A stretch of DNA of 36,182 nucleotides from NCBI GenBank assembly GCA_029238255.1, contig JAQWGK010000049.1, positions 1-36,182 of the forward strand, written 5' to 3'. Below the pieces are notes generated by a model, which was not told the DNA's origin, did not search any database, and worked only from the letters and a program-made list of their open reading frames with translations. Made by a program: the position numbers and the translations under genes. This document shows, in pieces, positions 1 through 8,292 of the stretch (positions within the stretch are counted from its first letter, which is position 1; each line of letters starts with the position of its first letter). This DNA comes from Porticoccaceae bacterium. Lineage in GTDB: Bacteria > Pseudomonadota > Gammaproteobacteria > Pseudomonadales > Porticoccaceae.

Positions 1-1
1 A

Positions 2-319
2 TACGGTCATTCCAAAGGTCTCTCAGAGCCCCTGATTATTGCCAAGCACGCTTTGCGCGGCGGTCTAATACCAGTAGTCGCTTTTCTTGGACCGGCCTTT
101 GCCGGCCTGCTCGGCGGCTCCTTTGTGGTTGAGACTATTTATCAAATACCCGGGCTCGGTCGCTTCTATGTGCAGGCCGCGTTTAACCGCGACTACACCA
201 TGATCCTTGGAATGACCGTATTCTTTGCCACGCTGATTATTATCTTTAACCTGCTCTCGGATATGCTCGCTATCTGGCTTAATCCAAAGCTGCGTCAGCA
301 GTCTGGCGGTGAGCACTAA
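2..319 (+). CDS. oppB: Oligopeptide ABC transporter permease, OppB/DppB type (3' part only)
   Basis: This is the C-terminal 105 residues of an inner-membrane permease that imports peptides; the gene begins before the window, and the frame is open from base 2. The fragment starts inside the cytoplasmic loop that contacts the ATPase (KGLSEPLIIAKHALR). Two hydrophobic segments follow, with the family motifs VETIYQIPGLG and NRDY between them, and the protein ends in a short charged tail. These motifs match OppB/DppB. The stop overlaps the start of the next permease (TAATG), which indicates translational coupling in an opp-like operon. The substrate-binding protein is not in the window, so the peptide specificity is unknown. 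Confidence 0.9.
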   Translation, partial: YGHSKGLSEPLIIAKHALRGGLIPVVAFLGPAFAGLLGGSFVVETIYQIPGLGRFYVQAAFNRDYTMILGMTVFFATLIIIFNLLSDMLAIWLNPKLRQQSGGEH

Positions 320-1212
320 TGGCCACTCAGCTATTAAATAGCGCTGATAGAGATAGCCCTGAACAGGGAACATCCCTATGGCAGGATGCCTGGATAAAAC
401 TGCGCAAAAACCGTCTCGCGCTGGCCGGCCTGATTATTCTTATACTGCTCTGTCTGGTCTCGCTGGCAACCCCATGGATTGCCCCCTACGGCTACGAACA
501 GCAAAACCTTGGCCTCGGCGCCAGCCCACCCTCTCTGCAGCACTGGTTGGGCACCGATATCTTTGGCCGCGATATGCTGACGCGCATTATGTACGGCGGC
601 CGGGTGTCACTGGCGGTTGGCTTTATCGCCACCGCCGTAGCACTGGTTATCGGTGTACTCTGGGGAGCCATTGCCGGCTTCGCCGGTGGTCGTGTCGATG
701 CGCTGATGATGCGTATTGTGGATATTCTTTACGCCCTGCCATTTATGATCTTTATTGTGCTGCTTATGGTGATTTTCGGGCGCAATATCTTTCTGCTGTT
801 TTTCGCGATAGGCGCGGTCGAGTGGTTGACCATGGCGCGTATAGTTCGCAGTCAGGTTATGTCCTTGCGCAAGCAGGAATTTGTTGAAGCCGCCCACTCT
901 CTGGGTCTATCCGAATGGACGATTATCCGTCGTCATATTATCCCCAATACCCTAGGTCCGGTGATTGTCTACACCACCTTAACTATTCCCAGTGTCATGT
1001 TGCTGGAGGCCTTTTTAAGCTTTCTTGGGTTGGGTATTCAACCGCCACAGAGTTCTTGGGGGCTGTTGATTAACTACGGCGTTGAAACCATGGAAGAGTA
1101 TCCATGGCTGTTAATCTTTCCGGGGCTGGCCTTATCGCTCACTCTATTTGCCCTAAACTTTCTTGGTGATGGCCTGCGCGATGCCCTCGACCCTAGAGCC
1201 TCAAAGGATTAA
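319..1212 (+). CDS. oppC: Oligopeptide ABC transporter permease, OppC/DppC type
   Basis: This is the second membrane subunit of the peptide importer, 297 aa, a normal length for OppC. A soluble N-terminus of about 30 residues precedes the first membrane segment (about 35-55). The OppC signature GTDIFGRD lies near residue 79, and several further hydrophobic helices follow. The coupling (EAA) loop, EAAHSLGLSEWTIIRRHI, lies near residues 190-210 and docks on the ATPase. The C-terminus GDGLRDALDPR is typical of the family. It overlaps the upstream permease and the downstream ATPase by one base each (TAATG at both junctions), so the three genes form a coupled operon. The choice between dipeptide, oligopeptide and microcin-type (YejE) substrates cannot be made from this sequence. 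Confidence 0.93.
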   Translation: MATQLLNSADRDSPEQGTSLWQDAWIKLRKNRLALAGLIILILLCLVSLATPWIAPYGYEQQNLGLGASPPSLQHWLGTDIFGRDMLTRIMYGGRVSLAVGFIATAVALVIGVLWGAIAGFAGGRVDALMMRIVDILYALPFMIFIVLLMVIFGRNIFLLFFAIGAVEWLTMARIVRSQVMSLRKQEFVEAAHSLGLSEWTIIRRHIIPNTLGPVIVYTTLTIPSVMLLEAFLSFLGLGIQPPQSSWGLLINYGVETMEEYPWLLIFPGLALSLTLFALNFLGDGLRDALDPRASKD

Positions 1213-2861
1213 TGGCTATGGCACTACTTGAGGTCAATGGATTAAAGGTCTTTTTCCACACCAGAAATGGTCTGGTTAAAGCGGTCAATGATGTTAGCTT
1301 TAGCGTTGATGCCGGAGAAACTCTGGCGATTGTCGGCGAGTCAGGATCAGGGAAATCTGTCACCTGCTACAGCCTACTGGATTTACTCCCCAAACCTCCG
1401 GCTGTGATCGAAGCCGGCACAGCGCTATTTGATGGTGAGGATTTATTAGCCTGCTCTAAAGCGCGTATGCGCGAGTTTAGAGGCAATGATATTGCGGTGA
1501 TTTTTCAAGACCCGATGACCTCGCTCAACCCCTGTATCAGTATCGGCGAACAGTTAATTGAACCGCTGATTTATCACCCCGATAAAACCCGTATTCAAAG
1601 CCGTAAACAGGCGCGCCTGCAAGCGATAGAACTGCTTGATGAAGTGGGAATTATTGATCCCGAAGCGCGCTTTGACTGCTATCCCCATGAGTTCTCCGGC
1701 GGTATGCGTCAGCGGGTAATGATAGCGATGGCGCTGATCAATAAACCGCGCCTATTAATCTGCGATGAACCGACCACAGCACTGGATGTCACTATTCAGG
1801 CGCAGATTTTAGCGCTGATTAAACAGCTCCAGAAAACCCGCGATGTGGCAGTTATTTTTATCAGCCATGATCTGGGAGTTGTGGCCGGTATTGCCGATAA
1901 GGTTGTGGTGATGTGTGAAGGCACCATTCGCGAGGCCAGTGATACGGAGAGTATTTTCTACAATAGTCAGAATGACTACACAAAAAAGCTTCTGGCCGCT
2001 ATTCCCGAGGGGGCCAAGCTATTACCCAATCGCGCTGAGCAGGATCAAGCGCTGGTTAAGGTGCGAGATTTAAAGACCTATTTTACCGACTTCAGCAAAG
2101 GCGCTGAGGGCAAAAAAGTTATTAAAGCGGTGGATGGCGTTTCTCTGGATATAAAACGCGGCGAGATTCTCGGCTTGGTCGGCGAGTCTGGCTCCGGCAA
2201 GTCGACTCTGGGACGCTCAATTTTACAGTTGGCACCTACCACTGCAGGCACCGTAAACTTTGACGGCAGTCTTTTAGGCGAGCTGAGCCCTAAACAGCTA
2301 GTGCCTTGGCGGCGCAGAATGCAGATGATTTTTCAGGACCCCTACGCCTCCTTAAATCCACGCATGACTGTTTATGAAACCCTTGCCGAGCCCCTGCTCT
2401 ATCATGGTCTCGCCAATCGTGAGTCAATTGATCAACAGGTTCGACAGCTGATGGATGATGTAGGTCTGGCCCATAGTCAGATGCGCAAATATCCCCATGA
2501 GTTTTCCGGCGGCCAACGACAGCGTATTGCCATTGGCCGCGCTATAGCCACTAAGCCGGAATTAATTATTGCCGATGAACCGGTATCGGCACTGGATGTG
2601 ACTATTCAGGCGCAGATTCTCGATCTTATTCTGGCATTGGTGGAGCGGCATAATCTCACCATGTTATTTATCTCCCATGATTTATCGGTGGTTCGCTATA
2701 TTTCGGATCGGGTGATGGTGATGAATAAGGGTTTGATTATTGAGTCTGGGGATACAGAGGCACTCTGGGCAAATCCACAACAGGAGTATACCCGTGAGCT
2801 TCTTAAAGCAATTCCTCTGGCTGATCCCAAGTTGGAGCGTAAGCGAATCTCTAACATCTAG
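1212..2861 (+). CDS. Fused dual ATP-binding subunit of the peptide ABC transporter (OppDF/YejF type)
   Basis: This 549-aa protein carries two complete ABC ATPase domains in tandem and so provides both nucleotide-binding sites of the importer. The first half has Walker A GESGSGKS at about residues 42-49, signature SGGMRQR and Walker B LLICDEPTTALD. The second half has a second GESGSGKS, signature SGGQRQR and Walker B LIIADEPVSALD. Each half ends in the peptide-transporter C-terminal extension (NDYTKKLLAAIPE and QEYTRELLKAIP). Most peptide importers use separate OppD and OppF; this one-gene form resembles YejF. A second ATG at 1218 is better spaced from AAAGGA at 1203-1208, so the protein may begin two residues later. 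All key motifs look intact. Confidence 0.93.
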   Translation: MAMALLEVNGLKVFFHTRNGLVKAVNDVSFSVDAGETLAIVGESGSGKSVTCYSLLDLLPKPPAVIEAGTALFDGEDLLACSKARMREFRGNDIAVIFQDPMTSLNPCISIGEQLIEPLIYHPDKTRIQSRKQARLQAIELLDEVGIIDPEARFDCYPHEFSGGMRQRVMIAMALINKPRLLICDEPTTALDVTIQAQILALIKQLQKTRDVAVIFISHDLGVVAGIADKVVVMCEGTIREASDTESIFYNSQNDYTKKLLAAIPEGAKLLPNRAEQDQALVKVRDLKTYFTDFSKGAEGKKVIKAVDGVSLDIKRGEILGLVGESGSGKSTLGRSILQLAPTTAGTVNFDGSLLGELSPKQLVPWRRRMQMIFQDPYASLNPRMTVYETLAEPLLYHGLANRESIDQQVRQLMDDVGLAHSQMRKYPHEFSGGQRQRIAIGRAIATKPELIIADEPVSALDVTIQAQILDLILALVERHNLTMLFISHDLSVVRYISDRVMVMNKGLIIESGDTEALWANPQQEYTRELLKAIPLADPKLERKRISNI

Positions 2862-2908
2862 TTGTTTAGACTTTGGGACACCTATACCCAATCAACTATC
2901 AGCCCCCC

Positions 2909-3082
2909 TGTCATCCTGAGAGAGCGAAGCGAACCGAAGGACCTCCTCCAGCAGGCTGTGACTCCCTATTCGCACCTACTCAGCTCTGACCAACTACTCC
3001 TTAAATCTTGATACAAATATGGTGATTTAAATAACCTCACGAGTTGCTGGACGAGTTCCTTCGGCTACGCTCAGGATGACAG
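2909..3082. repeat. Inverted pair of the dispersed TCATCCTGAGCG element
   Basis: A forward copy begins with CTGTCATCCTGAG at 2909 and runs to about 2945. A reverse copy at about 3055-3082 reads CCTTCGGCTACGCTCAGGATGACAG. The forward copy is degenerate in its middle. Together they could fold into a long hairpin with a loop of about 110 bases downstream of the ABC operon. The same element recurs at 3212, 16446 and 32840. Confidence 0.75.
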
Positions 3083-3083
3083 T

Positions 3084-3207
3084 GAGGAAGCTCAAATAAC
3101 GGTGGGGAAGCTCAAATGACGGTGGGAAAGCTCAAATAACGGGGATTAAGCTCAAATGATGGTGAGATTTTGTCGGAATGGCGGTGAAATATTGTCGGAA
3201 TGGCGGT
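3084..3207. repeat. Two adjoining short tandem arrays (20-nt x4, then 22-nt x2)
   Basis: Four consecutive 20-base units occupy 3084-3163. They share the core AAGCTCAAATRACGG, with a few substitutions (the fourth unit reads AAATGATGG). They are followed without a gap by two near-identical 22-base units at 3164-3185 and 3186-3207 (core TTGTCGGAATGGCGGTGA). The start of a third 22-base unit then runs into the next TCATCCTGAGCG element. There are no spacers, so this is not a CRISPR array. Confidence 0.8.
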
Positions 3208-3211
3208 GAAA

Positions 3212-3282
3212 TATTGTCATCCTGAGCGAAGCCGAAGGATCTGAGAGAGGTCCATCGTCGCTCCGTTCTGTCGGGATGACAG
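3212..3282. repeat. Dispersed TCATCCTGAGCG element, inverted pair
   Basis: A well-conserved forward copy starts at about 3212 (TTGTCATCCTGAGCGAAG) and is faced about 10 bases later by a diverged reverse copy ending in GTCGGGATGACAG at 3282. The two can pair as a hairpin about 130 bases upstream of the crotonase start. Confidence 0.7.
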
Positions 3283-3418
3283 CATAAATAAAAGCTCCGA
3301 CTCGGATTCACAGCACCAAAATATGCAACACAAAACCAAAAACCCCAGAGTCATAAATTATCAGCCCAACCACCCAATCGCTGATAAGATTAAATCAAAC
3401 CCAACCCCAGAGGCTCCA

Positions 3419-4150
3419 ATGTCAGAACTGATCAAGGTCACCAAACAAGGCAGTATTTTATCCATCAGCCTAAATCGGCTAGATAAAAAGAACGCCTTGA
3501 CCGCAGCCATGTACTCAGAACTGGCCAGCATCTTTAGGGATCAGGTGGCCGATGCCAATGCCGTTATTTTCACGGGTGGAACAGACTTTACCGCTGGCAA
3601 TGACCTTGCAGACTTTCTCGACAACCCACCGACCGCTGACGATGCGCCGGTCTATGAATTTATGCGCGCACTGACCAACTGCCCTGTGCCCGTTATTGCA
3701 GCAGTTGATGGCTTTGCCGTGGGTATAGGAACCACATTGCTGCTGCACTGTGACTTTGTCTACGCCACCGCCAAAAGCCTATTTGTGATGCCGTTTATCA
3801 ATCTTGCAGTAGTGCCGGAGTTTGCTTCCTCGCTGTTGTTACCCCTGCGAGTCGGCCATGTAAAAGCTGCTGAGATGCTGCTTTTAGGTGAGAAATTTGA
3901 TGCCCAGGCGGCACTGGAATATGGCATTATCAATCAGATCTGTGAACCAGAGAATCTTATTACCACCGCTCAGGCTACAGCCGAAAAACTCGCTGGCAAA
4001 CCGCGCACTGCCCTACTTCATAGTAAGGCGCTGATGCGACGAGACAGTGAACCACTGGCCCAGAGAATTGCAGTTGAATCAACGCTATTTTCAGAAATGG
4101 TTGCCGCACCGGAAGCCCAGACAGCAATCGAGAAAATATTAAAGCGTTAA
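3419..4150 (+). CDS. Enoyl-CoA hydratase/isomerase (crotonase) family protein
   Basis: This 243-aa crotonase-fold enzyme acts on acyl-CoA thioesters, probably in fatty-acid beta-oxidation. The oxyanion-hole segments are visible at TAGND (58-62) and FAVGIG (99-104). A single acidic residue stands in VVPEFASS (E134), a position that resembles the one catalytic glutamate of delta3,delta2-enoyl-CoA isomerases more than the two-glutamate hydratases. I infer isomerase-like chemistry, but a generic hydratase is possible. The frame is open from an ATG at 3323. I chose 3419 because AGAGG lies 5 bases before it and family homology begins there (MSELIKVTKQGSILSISLNR). The gene stands alone between two repeat-rich gaps. 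Confidence 0.85.
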   Translation: MSELIKVTKQGSILSISLNRLDKKNALTAAMYSELASIFRDQVADANAVIFTGGTDFTAGNDLADFLDNPPTADDAPVYEFMRALTNCPVPVIAAVDGFAVGIGTTLLLHCDFVYATAKSLFVMPFINLAVVPEFASSLLLPLRVGHVKAAEMLLLGEKFDAQAALEYGIINQICEPENLITTAQATAEKLAGKPRTALLHSKALMRRDSEPLAQRIAVESTLFSEMVAAPEAQTAIEKILKR

Positions 4151-4151
4151 A

Positions 4152-4268
4152 GCTAGTTTTAAGACGCTGAGGGCTGCTTTAAAGGCGCTGAGGGCTGCTT
4201 TAAAGAGGCTGAAGGCTACTTTTGACGCTGAGGGCTGCTTTAAAGAGGCTGAAGGCTCCTATCAAGAA
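4152..4268. repeat. 21-nt tandem array between crotonase and msrA, running into the msrA stop
   Basis: About five units of roughly 21 bases (consensus GCTGAGGGCTGCTTTAAAGAG) start at 4166, 4187, 4208, 4227 and 4248, after a partial unit at 4152. The third unit is two bases shorter. The array fills the whole space between two convergent genes, and its last unit covers the msrA stop codon (4262-4264). The units contain GCTTTAAAG-type short palindromes. Function unknown. Confidence 0.8.
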
Positions 4269-4882
4269 CAGCTAATGCCAGTTCCACGCAGGCCACAGTA
4301 ACCCTGAGGGTTTTTCGCCAAATACTGCTGATGGTACTCCTCAGCATAATAGAACTCTGGCGCCTGACGAATCTCGGTGGTAATAGGGGGAAAACCCAAC
4401 GCCACAAGTTTGGCCTCAACCATAGCTGCAGAAGCCTGAGTTTCAGCTAGCTGCTCAGCATCCTGGCAGTAGATAACCGAACGATACTGGCTACCTATAT
4501 CGTTGCCCTGACGCATACCCTGAGTTGGGTCGTGGGATTCCCAAAAAACCGCCAACAATTTTTCAAAGGTCGTTTGCTGAGGATCAAAAACCACCAACAC
4601 CACTTCCGAGTGACCGGTATGCCCTGAACAGGCCTCTTCATAGGTAGGATTTGGGGTGTAACCACCGGCATAACCCACCGCAGTAGTAATAACACCGGGC
4701 TGCTGCCAAAAACGCCGCTCGGCGCCCCAGAAACAACCCATACCCACAATTACCCAGCGCAAACCGGGCGCAAATGGGGGCTTTAGTGGTTGACCATTAA
4801 CATAGTGAGAATTGCTGATAGACAGTGGCATGTCACGACCGGGCAGTGCCTGCTCAGCGCTGGGAAGAATTAGCATAGACAT
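4262..4882 (-). CDS. msrA: Peptide methionine sulfoxide reductase A
   Basis: MsrA reduces methionine-S-sulfoxide in oxidised proteins and restores them with thioredoxin as electron donor. The protein is 206 aa, close to the 212 of the E. coli long form, and shares its N-terminal extension. The catalytic cysteine sits in MGCFWG (C50), and [18 protein letters not shown] follows. The recycling cysteines are in [13 protein letters not shown] at the C-terminus (C196 and C205), so the three-cysteine mechanism of the E. coli enzyme should apply. It lies downstream of metZ on the same strand with a 50-base gap, which makes co-transcription possible. Its 3' end is covered by the last unit of a tandem repeat, but the reading frame is complete. 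Confidence 0.95.
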   Translation of the reverse strand: MSMLILPSAEQALPGRDMPLSISNSHYVNGQPLKPPFAPGLRWVIVGMGCFWGAERRFWQQPGVITTAVGYAGGYTPNPTYEEACSGHTGHSEVVLVVFDPQQTTFEKLLAVFWESHDPTQGMRQGNDIGSQYRSVIYCQDAEQLAETQASAAMVEAKLVALGFPPITTEIRQAPEFYYAEEYHQQYLAKNPQGYCGLRGTGISCS

Positions 4883-4922
4883 TGGAATGACCTCGCTGCG
4901 TTAAACCTGATACAACCTAGAT

Positions 4923-4941
4923 CTTATATAACCTATATAAG
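4923..4941. repeat. Perfect AT-rich palindrome over the metZ stop codon
   Basis: CTTATATA and TATATAAG are exact inverted arms separated by ACC. The palindrome includes the metZ stop (4933-4935). It lacks a GC-rich stem and a clear T-run, so it is a weak terminator candidate at best. It could also be a protein-binding site ahead of msrA. Confidence 0.45.
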
Positions 4942-6117
4942 GTCGAGACCGATTTTTAGATCATTCTTAATATCGATAATATCTTCCAGACCCACAGCAA
5001 TACGAATCAAATTCTCTGTGATGCCCGCCTGCTGACGATCTTCATCACTGAGTCGTCCATGCGTGGTGGTTGCCGGATGCACAATCGTGGTTTTGGTATC
5101 ACCGAGATTAGCGGTCAGGGAAACAACTCTGGTGCTATCGATAATACGCCAGGCCTGTTCACGGCCACCCTCAACACAGAATGAAACCACACCGCCAAAA
5201 TCACTCTGCTGCTTTTTCGCCAGCTGATGACCGGGGTGATCTTCAAGGCCGGCATAGAAGACCCTGGTCACCTTGGGGTGAGCGTTGAGCCACTGCGCCA
5301 GCTCGGCAGCATTGGCCGAGTGAGCTTGCATACGAATTTTCAGAGTCTCTAAACCCTTGAGGAAAACCCAGGCATTAAACGGGCTCATAGTTGGCCCTGC
5401 GGCACGCAGAAAACCAACCACCTTTTCCATTAATTCATGACTGCCAACCACGGCGCCGCCAAGGCAGCGGCCCTGACCATCGAGATACTTGGTCGCCGAG
5501 TGGACGACAATATCCGCGCCCCACTGCAATGGTTTTTGCAGTACTGGCGTACAGAAACAGTTATCGACCACAAACAGCGCGTTGGCCTGTTTTGAAATGG
5601 CAGCCAGTGCTTCCAGATCAGCCACTTCAGACATCGGATTAGAGGGCGTCTCACAAAACAGCATTTTGGTATTTGGCTGCACAGCCTGCTGCCAGCTGTC
5701 GAGATCGGTCAGTGCCACATAGGTCACTTCAACACCAAACTTGGTGATGTAGTTATTGAGCATAACTCTGGTGCTGCCAAAGACATCCTGTGAACAGATA
5801 ATATGATCACCGGATTCAAGCAGAGCCATCACCACACTGAGGGTGGCCGCCATACCAGAGGACGTCGCTACCGCCTGTTCGCCACCTTCCATAGCCGCCA
5901 GACGCTGCTCAAAGGTGCGTACGGTTGGATTGGTGTATCTGGAGTAGACATTACCCTGAAGCTCATTGCTAAAGTGTTTGGCTGCCATCTCGGCATTTTC
6001 AAACACATAGCTTGAGCTTAGAAAAAGAGCTTCTGAATGCTCATCTTCGTGGGTGCGCTGATAGCCACCGCGAATAGCGAGGGTATCCTGCTGTAACTTA
6101 TCATCCTGATCTGACAT
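4933..6117 (-). CDS. metZ: O-succinylhomoserine sulfhydrylase
   Basis: MetZ is a PLP enzyme that joins sulfide to O-succinylhomoserine and gives homocysteine directly for methionine synthesis. At 394 aa it has the full length of the Cys/Met-metabolism PLP family. The PLP lysine is in SATKYLDGQGR (K210), and the GQGR that follows is typical of MetZ, where cystathionine synthases usually differ. YSRYTNP (58-64) comes from the phosphate-binding segment and D185 in VVDN binds the pyridine nitrogen. It lies 63 bases downstream of purF, the same neighbourhood as in Pseudomonas, which supports the call. Cystathionine gamma-synthase is the main alternative and is less likely. Confidence 0.93.
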   Translation of the reverse strand: MSDQDDKLQQDTLAIRGGYQRTHEDEHSEALFLSSSYVFENAEMAAKHFSNELQGNVYSRYTNPTVRTFEQRLAAMEGGEQAVATSSGMAATLSVVMALLESGDHIICSQDVFGSTRVMLNNYITKFGVEVTYVALTDLDSWQQAVQPNTKMLFCETPSNPMSEVADLEALAAISKQANALFVVDNCFCTPVLQKPLQWGADIVVHSATKYLDGQGRCLGGAVVGSHELMEKVVGFLRAAGPTMSPFNAWVFLKGLETLKIRMQAHSANAAELAQWLNAHPKVTRVFYAGLEDHPGHQLAKKQQSDFGGVVSFCVEGGREQAWRIIDSTRVVSLTANLGDTKTTIVHPATTTHGRLSDEDRQQAGITENLIRIAVGLEDIIDIKNDLKIGLDLI

Positions 6118-6180
6118 TTTTTGTCCCGGTGTTGGTCTCTTTAGCTATTCTCGTTATCTACAATCTTTAGCCACTCCCGA

Positions 6181-7716
6181 CTAAAGAGCAGTGCTGTTGT
6201 TATTGTGAATACCAATAACCTGCCCTTTCTTTGGTTCAATACTAGCATCTGCCTTTTGTTTTGCAGAGTCATTGCGCAGAGCTTCAATTCGCTGTAGATA
6301 AGCATCATCGACATCGCCAGTCACATACTTGCCATCGAAGACCGAACATTCAAAGCGCTTAATCTTGTCGTTGCCCTCAACACCGGCATCAATCAGATCC
6401 TGCAAATCCTGATAGACAATCCAGTCGGCACCGATTAACTCGCCCACTTCATCGTCGCTGCGGCCGTGAGCAATCAACTCTGAGGCAGACGGCATATCAA
6501 TACCATAGACATTCGGGTAGCGAACACCGGGGGCGGCTGAAGCCATATAGACTTTGTTAGCGCCGGCATCGCGAGCCATCTGGATAATTTCCTGAGAGGT
6601 AGTGCCGCGAACAATAGAGTCGTCCACCAACAGTACATTCTTGCCAGCAAATTCCAGTTTCACCGCATTGAGCTTTTGGCGAACGGATTTTTTGCGCTCG
6701 GTCTGACCGGGCATAATAAAGGTACGGCCGATATAGCGATTCTTCATAAACCCTTCACGAAGTTTGACACCGAGGGTTTCAGCCATCGCCTGAGCGGATA
6801 CACGGCTGGTATCCGGAATTGGAATAACAACATCAATATCGTGATCGGGCTTCAGTCGACGAACTTTTTCAGCGAGCTTTTCACCCATACGCAGTCGGCA
6901 TTTATAAACCGAGATATTGTCTATCAGTGAATCCGGACGGGCAAAGTAAACATGTTCAAAAATACAGGGCACCAGCTCCTGATCTGCGGCGCATTGCTGC
7001 AGATGAATCTGGCCGCTCTTATCGACAAACAGCGCTTCACCGGGCTCAAGATCGCGGATCAGCTCAAAGCCAAGACTATCCAGAACCACAGATTCGGAAA
7101 CCACTGCATATTCAACACCGGCTTCAGTCTCGCGCTTACCGAAACACAGCGGGCGAATACCGTTGGGGTCGCGGAACGCAAACATACCGTAGTTGGCGAT
7201 CATACCAACCACTGCATAGGCACCCCGACAGCGCTTGTGTACCTCATCAACCGCGGCAAAGATATCTTCACTGGTGGGTTCCAGTTTACGACGCGCCTGC
7301 AACTCATGGGCAAAGACATTGAGCAGCACTTCGGAATCAGAGTCGGTGTTGAGATGACGCAGGTCGGTGCGGAAAATATGTTCGCGCAGCTCATCGGCAT
7401 TGGTCAGATTGCCGTTATGGGCCATCACAATACCGTAGGGTGAGTTTACATACAGCGGCTGTGCCAGCGCAGGACCGGAACTGCCGGCGGTTGGGTAGCG
7501 AACATGGCCAATACCCACATTGCCGACCAGACGTATCATATGGCTGCGACGGAAGACATCACGCGCCAGCCCCTCACCTTTGCACTGGTGAAGTTCACCA
7601 TCTGCTTCGGTAACAATACCGGCGGCATCCTGACCCCGATGCTGAAACATGGTCAAGGCATCGTAAAGTCGTAAATTAACACTCGAAGTTCCAGAAATTC
7701 CTACTACACCGCACAT
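6181..7716 (-). CDS. purF: Amidophosphoribosyltransferase
   Basis: PurF catalyses the first committed step of purine synthesis, converting PRPP and glutamine to phosphoribosylamine. The protein is 511 aa, close to the 505 of E. coli. I placed the start at the ATG at 7716, not at an in-frame start 12 bases upstream, because the nucleophilic cysteine must follow the initiator (MCGVVGI, C2) and the enzyme of this type has no propeptide. The glutaminase domain contains [11 protein letters not shown] and HNGNLTN. The phosphoribosyltransferase domain has GRTFIMPGQ and the PRPP loop [13 protein letters not shown]. It starts 2 bases after the cvpA stop, the usual cvpA-purF pairing. Confidence 0.97.
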   Translation of the reverse strand: MCGVVGISGTSSVNLRLYDALTMFQHRGQDAAGIVTEADGELHQCKGEGLARDVFRRSHMIRLVGNVGIGHVRYPTAGSSGPALAQPLYVNSPYGIVMAHNGNLTNADELREHIFRTDLRHLNTDSDSEVLLNVFAHELQARRKLEPTSEDIFAAVDEVHKRCRGAYAVVGMIANYGMFAFRDPNGIRPLCFGKRETEAGVEYAVVSESVVLDSLGFELIRDLEPGEALFVDKSGQIHLQQCAADQELVPCIFEHVYFARPDSLIDNISVYKCRLRMGEKLAEKVRRLKPDHDIDVVIPIPDTSRVSAQAMAETLGVKLREGFMKNRYIGRTFIMPGQTERKKSVRQKLNAVKLEFAGKNVLLVDDSIVRGTTSQEIIQMARDAGANKVYMASAAPGVRYPNVYGIDMPSASELIAHGRSDDEVGELIGADWIVYQDLQDLIDAGVEGNDKIKRFECSVFDGKYVTGDVDDAYLQRIEALRNDSAKQKADASIEPKKGQVIGIHNNNSTAL

Positions 7717-7718
7717 CT

Positions 7719-8222
7719 TTAAATCCAACCCATTATAAAATCTTTAACCGCAGCGGCCGTTTCTGTTCCCCAGTCAGCAAAACTCTGGAACACAGGAATT
7801 AACGCCGATGCTTGCCACCAGGGATCCTGATCGACTGGCAGCGCCTTGGGTAAAATAATTACCAGCGCCAAGACAATCAACAGTCCCCTGAAAACCCCAA
7901 AAATCAGTCCTAACATCCTGTCCGTTCCGCTCAGTCCCGTCGAGCTAACCAGTTTTCCCAATAAATAATTAACCATACTACCCAGCAACAAGGTGCCGAC
8001 AAACAACAGCCCCCAAGCCGCCAACTGCCTGAGAGAGGCGAGACTTATAAAATTCACCAGCAGTTCAGATACCGGCTCTTTAAAGTTCATCGCTATAGCA
8101 AAGGCCGCCACCCAGATAACCAGTGACATGGCCTCTTTCACAAAACCCCGCACCAGACTGATCAGTGCTGAAACCGCCAGTATGCCGACAATCACCCAGT
8201 CTGCAGTTGCTATTTCCGTCAT
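7719..8222 (-). CDS. cvpA: CvpA family inner-membrane protein
   Basis: This 167-aa protein belongs to the CvpA family, named from colicin V production in E. coli; its molecular role is still unclear, although mutants are known for envelope and bile sensitivity phenotypes. Four hydrophobic segments are visible, beginning with [18 protein letters not shown] and ending in [19 protein letters not shown]. The motifs [16 protein letters not shown] and FGVFRG are typical of the family. It sits immediately upstream of purF, as in many gammaproteobacteria, and is probably co-transcribed with it from the accD/folC/dedD side. Confidence 0.93.
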   Translation of the reverse strand: MTEIATADWVIVGILAVSALISLVRGFVKEAMSLVIWVAAFAIAMNFKEPVSELLVNFISLASLRQLAAWGLLFVGTLLLGSMVNYLLGKLVSSTGLSGTDRMLGLIFGVFRGLLIVLALVIILPKALPVDQDPWWQASALIPVFQSFADWGTETAAAVKDFIMGWI

Positions 8223-8244
8223 TTAAGTTTCCCTTCCCTCTTCC

Positions 8245-8277
8245 GGCCGCTCAGTTGCGGCCAGCCTTTTCGAAAAG
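8245..8277. other. Hairpin sequences between dedD and cvpA
   Basis: GGCCGC and GCGGCC (8245-8262) form a perfect 6-bp stem with a 6-base loop. They are followed closely by the 12-base palindrome CTTTTCGAAAAG (8266-8277). No proper T-run follows, so this may be an RNA-processing or attenuating structure within the operon and not a full terminator. Confidence 0.35.
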
Positions 8278-8292
8278 ACCCGCACTCAATCC

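Larger units (their letters stand above)
2862..3418. other. Repeat-rich gap between the ABC operon and the crotonase gene
   Basis: This stretch of about 560 bases holds no convincing gene. It contains inverted and direct copies of a short dispersed element (core TCATCCTGAGCG...CGAAGGA) and two short tandem arrays, described separately. The last 100 bases before the crotonase start are ordinary AT-rich sequence and probably hold its promoter, but I could not assign -35 and -10 boxes with confidence. Confidence 0.7.

Noticed and set aside
378-887. 169-codon frame inside oppC
   Set aside because: Shadow of the oppC coding sequence in another frame, with Arg-rich composition and no family features.
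3084-3207. CRISPR array
   Set aside because: The units are 20-22 bases, tandem, without spacers and without any cas gene in the window.
3323-3418. N-terminal extension of the crotonase from the ATG at 3323
   Set aside because: The extra 32 residues are low-complexity and unlike the family; a good ribosome-binding site precedes 3419.
6927-7443. Plus-strand frames inside purF
   Set aside because: Antisense to intact purF, with no start signals or motifs.
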